The notes beneath the pieces were generated by a model. It saw nothing but the letters and a program-made list of their open reading frames with translations, had not been told where the DNA came from and made no database searches. The translations under genes and the position numbers were made by a program. 64,000 nt of DNA. Source: Neonectria sp. B-13 (taxonomy: Eukaryota > Ascomycota > Sordariomycetes > Hypocreales > Nectriaceae). Of this stretch, positions 57,873 through 64,000 are shown piece by piece. Position 1 is the first letter of the stretch, and each line of letters opens with the position of its first letter. The stretch spans positions 803,607-867,606 of the forward strand of contig NOKP01000004.1 of NCBI GenBank assembly GCA_002682825.1, read 5' to 3'.

Positions 57873-60514
57873 GACGTGCTGCCGGGGGATGGATTTTTGG
57901 GGTACCTGGATCTTGAAACACAGCAAAGAGTGGTCGTTGATCACTCCTCCCACAGCCTACACCAGGCCAGCGCCAGGCCACCTTCGTCGGAGCCAAGGCC
58001 AACAAGGCACACACAGTCCGAGACCGAGGGCGTTGGACACGCCTTGACACCTTCCCACGGCCCACCCAACAAGGCAGGATCGGGGAACGGGGGTAGGTAT
58101 GGTGGCAGGTGCACATGACCATCTATCCGTATCTCCCTTGACATTTTTTTGTTAGCTTCGGAAATTTCTTCTTTCTGCTTGATGGAACTGATATTGAGCT
58201 CCATGTATCACGTCGCGTCAACCCAAAATCATGGCTTGGGCTCAAATCCTCGGCCAGCTTCAGCCTCCAGCCTCCAGCCTCCAGTCCAGCCTTCACTACG
58301 CTACTCTGGCTCTGGTTCCTCGCTTCGAGGCGTTGGGCTTTGGCAGACGGCCCAACTCCTAAGACGGCGTCAGTGCTCCATGGCTCAGGCTGGCACTTGC
58401 AGTCTCGTAACTCGGGCTCAGCACGAGGTTCACAGCCCCTGAAGGGTGAAGCGTTGGGCAAGCGCAGGAGATCGATTTCTCCGGGTACCTGTCTTTGCCG
58501 CTTGGGCTGGGTGTCTACCAAGGTACCGTACCTACCGCCCATCCATCCATCCCCCTTGTCGAGACGATAAAGGGGGGTGGCAAGATGGCAAGGGCAAGAT
58601 TTGGGCCAGGCCCTGTCGATGGATCCCTGTCTTGGGTGCGCCGGACACATGGCGAGGTACCGGCCGAGGCGGGTACACCTGATGGGTACGGTACCTTTTC
58701 CCATTGACGCTGGAACTTGCTTGGGAGTCGGCGGTCATCATCTGGCGCCCACCCCGGTCATGGAATTGTTCTTTTTTCTGTGACTATCCGGGGGCCGGAC
58801 TGCCCTGGTCTCACATTTGGCGCCCTGCGTTACCCCCAGGCCATCTTGGTCTTGGTGCGCTCGGCGACGGCGCCGGTTTCTGTCAACAGGCTCCCCGATT
58901 ACGAACATCGTCTAGTTAATGGACTGTAGTACGAGGGATACGGGACGAGGGACGAAGGACGACTCGGGATAGCGCTTGACTGACTTTCAGCTCCCAGATT
59001 CAGCATCTCGTACCTCGTACTTCGTACTTCCTTTAGTACTTGGTGCGGGGACCAGCCTTGGGGCCTTGCTTGGGCCCTGCTTGCTGGGTTGTTTGTACTT
59101 CGTACCAAAGCCGCTCTTCTCTTTGGTTCGGAGCCGCTGCCCCCTCCTTTGCCTTAACGAAGCTAGGAGCTTCGTGACGTCGAAAGAAGCTAGGAAGCTC
59201 GTTTGTTTGCCTCCCTCGTGATCGTGCCCTGGCTCACCCTCGGGTAAGATAGAGTCAAGAAACGAGACGACACGAGAAAAGAAAAAGGACGATAAAAACA
59301 GACCGGATCTAAAGGTTCGGCCGCCTGCTAGCGCGCAACCCCTCCTCTTCCTTCGGCCGGGTCAGCATGGTATACCTATATTATCGCTCGTATCTTGCGA
59401 TTAGCTCTACCTGTGCAGTCCACGCTTAAACCTTTGGCATGACACGGCGAAGGCGGTCGAGGACCGGGCTTGAGGGCCAGAAACTGTCTCTGTTTGTTTC
59501 ATCGCCGCCTATCGTCATTATTAGCTGGTTGCTCATCATCTCTGGCGGCGACACCGCTTCGCGCACTGGCGCACTGCCCTCCTTTCCATTTAACGAAACG
59601 TTACGGCTGCTGCGGATCACTCAGGGACAGTATGCCTATCGTTTTCTTAGTATTCATGTGCTGGAATTGCGTTTTCGAGGGATAGGCAGAGATCCTCATA
59701 CCTCATTCCCGACTAAACTCGCGCTGCTTGGCTGGGCGGCGCGGCGCGGCGTGGCGAGGAGCGACACCAACCGACAAGGAGCTTGCCTCTGTTCTTTACG
59801 TGCTGTCTCTCTCTCCTTAAAACCTCATCTCCTCATATCTCACCGTCATTTCTGGCATCCACAGGGCACCCTTTCTGGTCTCTTCTCTCCCTTTCGATTC
59901 CACACATTGTATTCGATGAAAGCATGATTGGCGTAGTCTCCACCTCCCTGACTTCGGGGCTCAGTCTTGTCACTCAGGCTCGCTGCTGGCGGGAGTTTAG
60001 AGGGGCGGGCGCCAGTTGGGATGGACTGTACTAGGCTGGCCTTTTGGTTAGTAGTTTGTCCCACCTCTTGGCGTGTTGCTGGCCGCCCACACTCTCAGAG
60101 TCACACTGCCGCACTCCGAAATAGCCCAGACGCCTAGACGAGCAAGTGAAAACTCCGACGGCGCAGGCAGAGCTACCAATTGAAAACCCATCCTTCCATC
60201 CACCATCGCCCACTTACCCAGAATCCCATCATCCATCGCCCGTCCCGTTCTGACGGATTGTCGTCCGCTCCAAGCAATTGGATGGATCCCCCCCGTGGCA
60301 GGCCAGCCAGGCAATAAGCCCTGAAGCCCAAGCCCCTAGGGCATCCAAGCCTCAATCCCACTGCCAAAAAAAACGCCGCCATGGAATGAAAGGCTCCCAA
60401 CAAGTGCCTTGACGCTTCAGGGCTTCCGGGACTCCCTTCACTAAGGTGAAATAAGAACACGGAAGTGGTCCAGTACGAAACCCACCAGCGCCAGTGCAAG
60501 GCGGCATGCCCCAT

Positions 60515-60534
60515 CCCATCATCATCATCATCAA
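60515..60534. repeat. CAT trinucleotide microsatellite
   Basis: About five CAT units in noncoding DNA. Confidence 0.85.
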
Positions 60535-61125
60535 CCACGTTCCGTCGCATCCAGTCGCATCCATGTCACTCACACAACACGCCACACGGCCTGCTTGTTG
60601 TGTTTTGTCTGCCTGTTTGCCTGTCGGTATGCTGTGTCTGTCTGCCTCTTACACACCGAGGTATAGACTACATAGTACACTATTATTCGAACACACAAAC
60701 GTTCGTCAAGGCGTCGCCCCCCCGGATCCATGCTTAGTTACCCATCTCTCGTCAATGCCCATCATCCATCAATCTCTCGATGCTACGGTGCCATCCCTTG
60801 CCAGTTGCCACTAGCATTGAGTTCGGGTGTCGCTCAGCGGTCATCCAGCGTCCGTGGTGTGCTTGGGCTTAGCCCGGTCAAAACTTGGTCCTGTCTGCGT
60901 TCTAGGTGCAGATGATGCGTATGTTTCTGTATCATGTCGTCTGCTTCTGCCGATAACGAGGCGGTTCATCCAGCTACCTCGTCCTGCGCACCCTGGGAAA
61001 CCGATACACGGGCGAAAGCCCGTGGCTGACCATGGCGAGCATGAGCAGGGCCGAGCTCGAGCCAGAAACAAGAGAGACAAGGACCAAAGTGCCTGCTATG
61101 ACTGTGTTTCGATGTGCTGGTTGGT

Positions 61126-61179
61126 GGTTGGCGCAGTGCAGTGCAGGTTGGCGCAGTGCAGTGCCGGTTGGCGCTCGCC
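61126..61179. repeat. Tandem 20 bp repeat
   Basis: Two nearly identical 20 bp copies (61126-61145 and 61146-61165; one mismatch at the last base), each beginning GGTTGGCGCAGTGCAGTGC, followed by a 14 bp partial third copy. Noncoding. Confidence 0.9.
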
Positions 61180-61957
61180 GTGCGCCCAGTTGAGTTGGTT
61201 CTGTCTGTCCACTGTGTCCAGGCATGCTGGTGCTGCCTGCCTACCTATGTTGTGCGCTGTGTGCTGCGCTGGGCGGCTGTATCATCTGGACAGCCCTGGC
61301 CCTGTCAAGTGCATGCCTTGGCTCGTTCGCCCTGTTCTGTTCCTGTTCTTCCAGTTGACCTACGTTTTTGATGCCCCCACGCCCCGTATCACACTGCTGA
61401 CCCCCTTTCCCCCTTGCAAACAGGGTTTGTCGGGGAACATCTGAACACTTGGAGCGTGCCACTTGGACCATTTGCTACGCCCACCCTCGCCGTTGTCCAT
61501 TCCCGTCTCGTCCGGCCGTCCTGTCCTCCTCCCTTCGGTCTGCGTCTCTAGTACTCGGTACTCCGTACCGTGCTGTGCTCTGCGAATCCTCCTCTGGCTC
61601 ACCCTGTCCGTCCCCTCCGCGCCCCTCCCACTCTCCCTCACTCACACGGACACTCACTCACTCAACTCAACCCAACCCGACCTTCTGCCAGACCACAGGC
61701 AGATATGACGGCGGCCCGCACACGCCCCCCCCGGTTCCTCCCCAGTCCCCAGTATCCCCCTCCCCCCCGTCGCTCCTAGGCCTAGGGAGTACCAACTGTA
61801 CGTAGCCCCAGTCCCGGTCCCAGTGGAAGAACCCCCGTCCCAGCCAAGTCAAATCAATCAATTCTTCCCCCTCCCTGGTCGCCTGGCCCAGCGCCCAGTG
61901 CCCAGCACACACAGCGCCTAGGTGCCCACTCTGTGCTGCCTCGCTCGCTGATGCATG

Positions 61958-63542
61958 CTTGCTGCTCCTCTTCCTCCACGTATTTCTGCTGCTCCTCCTA
62001 ACTGAGACTGACAAGACAGGCACCGGCACAGGCACAGGCACAGACAGCCACCGACACCGCCAGCACGCACTGCACTCTCAGTCTCGTCTCTCGTGTCCTC
62101 CAGCGCTCCAAATAAAGAAGGCCTTCTTGGCTGTGTCCATCCCGCCATAATTTCCCGGACCCTAGCTCAGATACAAGACGCTCCCGCTCCCGCGCCCAGC
62201 TCTCGCTCTGGTCTTGCTCCCACTTAAGACGCCTTCCTCTCCTCCCTCCTTTCCCACCTGGGAATTACCTTTTTTTTCTCCTGCCCGTTGACTACTCCGT
62301 ACCTACTGTACCAACCTATTCTCTGAATTTCTCACCTTCGCCCCCGAGCTACTACTGCCACTACTTATTACTACCTTGACTCCCCCCATTTTCACCACCC
62401 ACCCACTCCCGCTCCACCAGTTCTACCACCACAACCTACAACCTCAACCTCTTGAATCTTTCTGCTCTCCGTTTCCCTTAACTTCGCGCCTCAACGCAAC
62501 GGACATACAACCAAGCGGACACACAGACACACGAACTTGTCGTCTCCCCCCTCGCCTCCGGTCACCAGACCTCCCGAACAGCACTCACCTGAAAATTTGC
62601 GACTCCTGGACAATTGCGAGAGTTCCGCAGCTTACCATCTCGACCCTGCTCCTCAGTATCCGCATTGGGTGACTCAGCGAACGCGCCCTTGCAACTTCAT
62701 CCCATCTACGCTGCCACAGTTGTCAGGGCCTGTCCTGGCTACACCTGATCTGTCTGCATCTGCGACTGAGTCTGCATCTGCAATTGTGTCCTGCGGCTCT
62801 GCGCCGGCTGCCAGAACCCACCGAACCGCGGTTCCCGTTGTGGCGGTTCTCGTACCTCACCCTCTCCACCTGCGCCAGCACAAGCATCACCACTTCCACG
62901 ACGTCTCGCGAGCGTCCCGAGCTGCGCAACCCGACCAGGGCCCTATCGGAGGAGGATTTTTGTTGGAAAAGGCCCCCGGAGGACCCGCCATTCTGCGCTG
63001 ATCGAATTGCCAATTTGCGCGTTTGCTGGCCGACGCCAACCCACCACGAGCCGTGACCCTCGACGGGTGCTCCTCTATCTTCGCCTCTCTTTTTTCGGCC
63101 TCGTCTCCCGCGCTCTGCGCTGCATTGCGCTGTGCCGTGCTGCAGTCACCCGCCTCCCCACGGACCTGAAGTCGCCCTACTCCAACCAAGTTCCCAAGGC
63201 GGCCCAAAAGCAGCCACCTGCATATCCCACCTCTGCCAGCTCACCACGCTGCCACGAACCTGGCACATCTCCGCGCATCAGATCGGCCTCGACTGCACCT
63301 TTCCAGCTCCCACTCCACGGCTGGGCTTTGCTCACTGCGGCCCACTTGACGGCACCCTCACGCTGCATTCGTCCCTGCATCTACGTTGATACCTTCGTCC
63401 GGCCACGCCCTCGCCTCGCCCTCACCCTCACCCACTTCCCGCGACATCCCACCTGGCCTTAGCTGTACCCCAGGTCGACGACCACGAGGAGATCGCCCTG
63501 TGCAACTGATTACTTCCCCGCAATCACTGCCCCCATCCCACC
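61958..63542 (+). promoter_or_regulatory. Probable 1.6 kb ATG-free 5' leader of the last gene
   Basis: No ATG occurs on the plus strand across these 1585 nt, while the minus strand has 20 (counted as CAT). The sequence is strongly C/T-rich on the plus strand. This one-sided ATG loss is what selection on a scanned mRNA leader produces. The leader would end just before two upstream ATGs at 63543 and 63574. The transcript start cannot be read from sequence, and leader introns are possible. Confidence 0.6.
62017..62044. repeat. GGCACA hexanucleotide repeat
   Basis: About four GGCACA-type units within the ATG-free leader region upstream of the last gene. Confidence 0.88.
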
Positions 63543-63563
63543 ATGGCTCCTCATACTGCCTGA
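63543..63563 (+). other. Upstream open reading frame 1 (6 codons)
   Basis: ATG in a CCACCATGG context, ideal for initiation, followed by five codons (APHTA) and TGA. It lies 101 nt upstream of the proposed main start. If on the mRNA, it would be translated and main-frame translation would depend on reinitiation or leader choice. Confidence 0.55.
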
Positions 63564-63567
63564 TCTC

Positions 63568-63576
63568 TTATATATG
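63568..63576 (+). promoter_or_regulatory. Possible TATA box
   Basis: TTATATATG lies about 70 bp upstream of the proposed main start. If functional, a short transcript starting near 63600 would skip both upstream ORFs. Inferred from sequence only. Confidence 0.3.
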
Positions 63577-63750
63577 TCGACGCGACCTTCAGACGCGCCC
63601 TGGCTCACTCACATAGTGCAAACACCACCACACAAGCACCATCATGTCTTCTCCCAATTCAGCCCCCGCAAAACAACACTCATTACCTTCAACACCTCAA
63701 TTACAAACAGACATGTCCTCGTTTTCGAGGTCACCGACCTCTTATCCTAG
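63574..63750 (+). other. Upstream open reading frame 2, overlaps the main start
   Basis: ATG at 63574 opens a 58-codon frame ending TAG at 63748-63750. It is in a different frame from, and overlaps, the main ATG at 63644, so its translation would block main-frame initiation. It could also be removed by an undetected leader intron. Confidence 0.5.
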
Positions 63751-64000
63751 CCAGATTCAGACGGTTTTCCGCTCACATTCCCAGCCCTCGGTCCCATTGT
63801 CCGCCATCAGTGCCTCCTCCGTGGCCTCCAACTCACTACAAGGATCGCCCATCATGTCCCCCGACACCGCCGTTCTTACCACGAGCTCCTCGGTCCAGCC
63901 GTCGCCTGAACCCATGCGCGGCCGAGACGAGGAGCCGTGCCCCTCAAACTTCCAGCTACCGGAGTCCATTCTGTCTCGCAAGATGAGTACAACCTCATTG
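63644..64000 (+). CDS. Ser/Pro-rich protein, N-terminal part only
   Basis: An open frame from ATG 63644 (context CACCATCATGTC) to the window edge, 119 codons without a stop. The protein begins MSSPNSAPAKQHSLPSTPQL and is rich in Ser, Pro, Thr and Gln with many SP/TP sites (SRSPTSYPS, QGSPIMSPDTA, SVQPSPEP), then turns more charged (RGRDEEPCPSNFQLPE, SILSRKMSTTSL). No domain is visible yet. Such disordered, phosphorylatable N-termini are common in fungal transcription factors, cell-cycle regulators and signalling proteins, and the huge upstream region fits a tightly controlled regulator, but I cannot name the family. The next in-frame Met (codon 24, about 63713) lies within the second upstream ORF and is an alternative start. 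Confidence 0.75.
   Translation, partial: MSSPNSAPAKQHSLPSTPQLQTDMSSFSRSPTSYPSQIQTVFRSHSQPSVPLSAISASSVASNSLQGSPIMSPDTAVLTTSSSVQPSPEPMRGRDEEPCPSNFQLPESILSRKMSTTSL

Larger units (their letters stand above)
44870..61957. other. 17 kb stretch without recognisable genes
   Basis: From the ZW10 stop codon to the leader of the last gene I find no open frame longer than about 200 codons, no spliceable series of coding frames, no protein family match, no transposon ends or reverse transcriptase or transposase fragments, and no tRNA or 5S rRNA pattern. Base composition is close to that of the rest of the window, with one AT-rich pocket near 45050-45260, so it is not a mutated (RIP-type) repeat block. 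Several microsatellites are listed separately. Possible contents are far-upstream control DNA for the last gene or unannotated noncoding RNAs; the sequence alone cannot tell. Confidence 0.6.

Noticed and set aside
44870..61957. Decayed transposon or RIP-mutated repeat block
   Set aside because: Composition is not AT-rich overall, no terminal repeats or target duplications were noticed, and no transposase or reverse transcriptase fragments appear in any frame.
62537..63462. Two plus-strand frames of about 150 codons in the last leader
   Set aside because: No ATG exists on this strand between 61958 and 63542, so these frames cannot start at ATG; Pro/Ser/Arg-rich composition follows the base bias.

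Overview
This window is nuclear DNA from a filamentous ascomycete (Pezizomycotina), most likely a Sordariomycete. The evidence is short introns (about 44-125 nt) with GT..AG ends and CTRAC-like branch sites, GC-rich codon use, typical ascomycete gene content, and a Fusarium-type secreted lipase. I recognise 16 protein-coding genes plus the 5' end of a 17th. Exon joins were made by eye and checked for frame; nearly all close exactly on a codon count.

Layout. 1-8.4 kb: farnesyltransferase alpha subunit (-, runs off the left edge), mRNA export factor MTR2 (-), mitochondrial methionyl-tRNA synthetase (+), a NAT9-like acetyltransferase (+) and a dynamin/Mx-like GTPase (-). 9.6-15.3 kb: a bacterial-type GrpB/UPF0157 protein (+), mitochondrial ribosomal protein bL34m (+), a 3 kb gene-poor gap and a secreted class 3 lipase (+). 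15.6-22 kb: RAD7 (-) and RAD16 (+), head to head. 22.8-30.6 kb: ornithine decarboxylase (-) with a very long ATG-free leader, a 2.4 kb empty stretch, and the mitochondrial presequence protease CYM1 (-). 31.6-44.9 kb: taxilin (+), the CAAX protease STE24 (+), a second M16 metallopeptidase (-), and a ZW10/Dsl1-type tethering protein (+). 44.9-63.6 kb: an 18.8 kb stretch with no recognisable gene. Its last 1.6 kb is a C/T-rich, completely ATG-free leader in front of a Ser/Pro-rich protein that runs off the right edge.

Most genes are housekeeping functions. Two functional links stand out. RAD7 and RAD16 are partners in global-genome nucleotide excision repair and share one divergent promoter. The prenyltransferase subunit and STE24 act at successive steps of CAAX-protein maturation but are 33 kb apart. 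I found no transposon, CRISPR, tRNA or rRNA gene, and no biosynthetic cluster. The least explained parts are the 18.8 kb desert, the two long ATG-free leaders, the N-terminal extension on the farnesyltransferase subunit, and a degenerate telomere-like tract near 41.3 kb.
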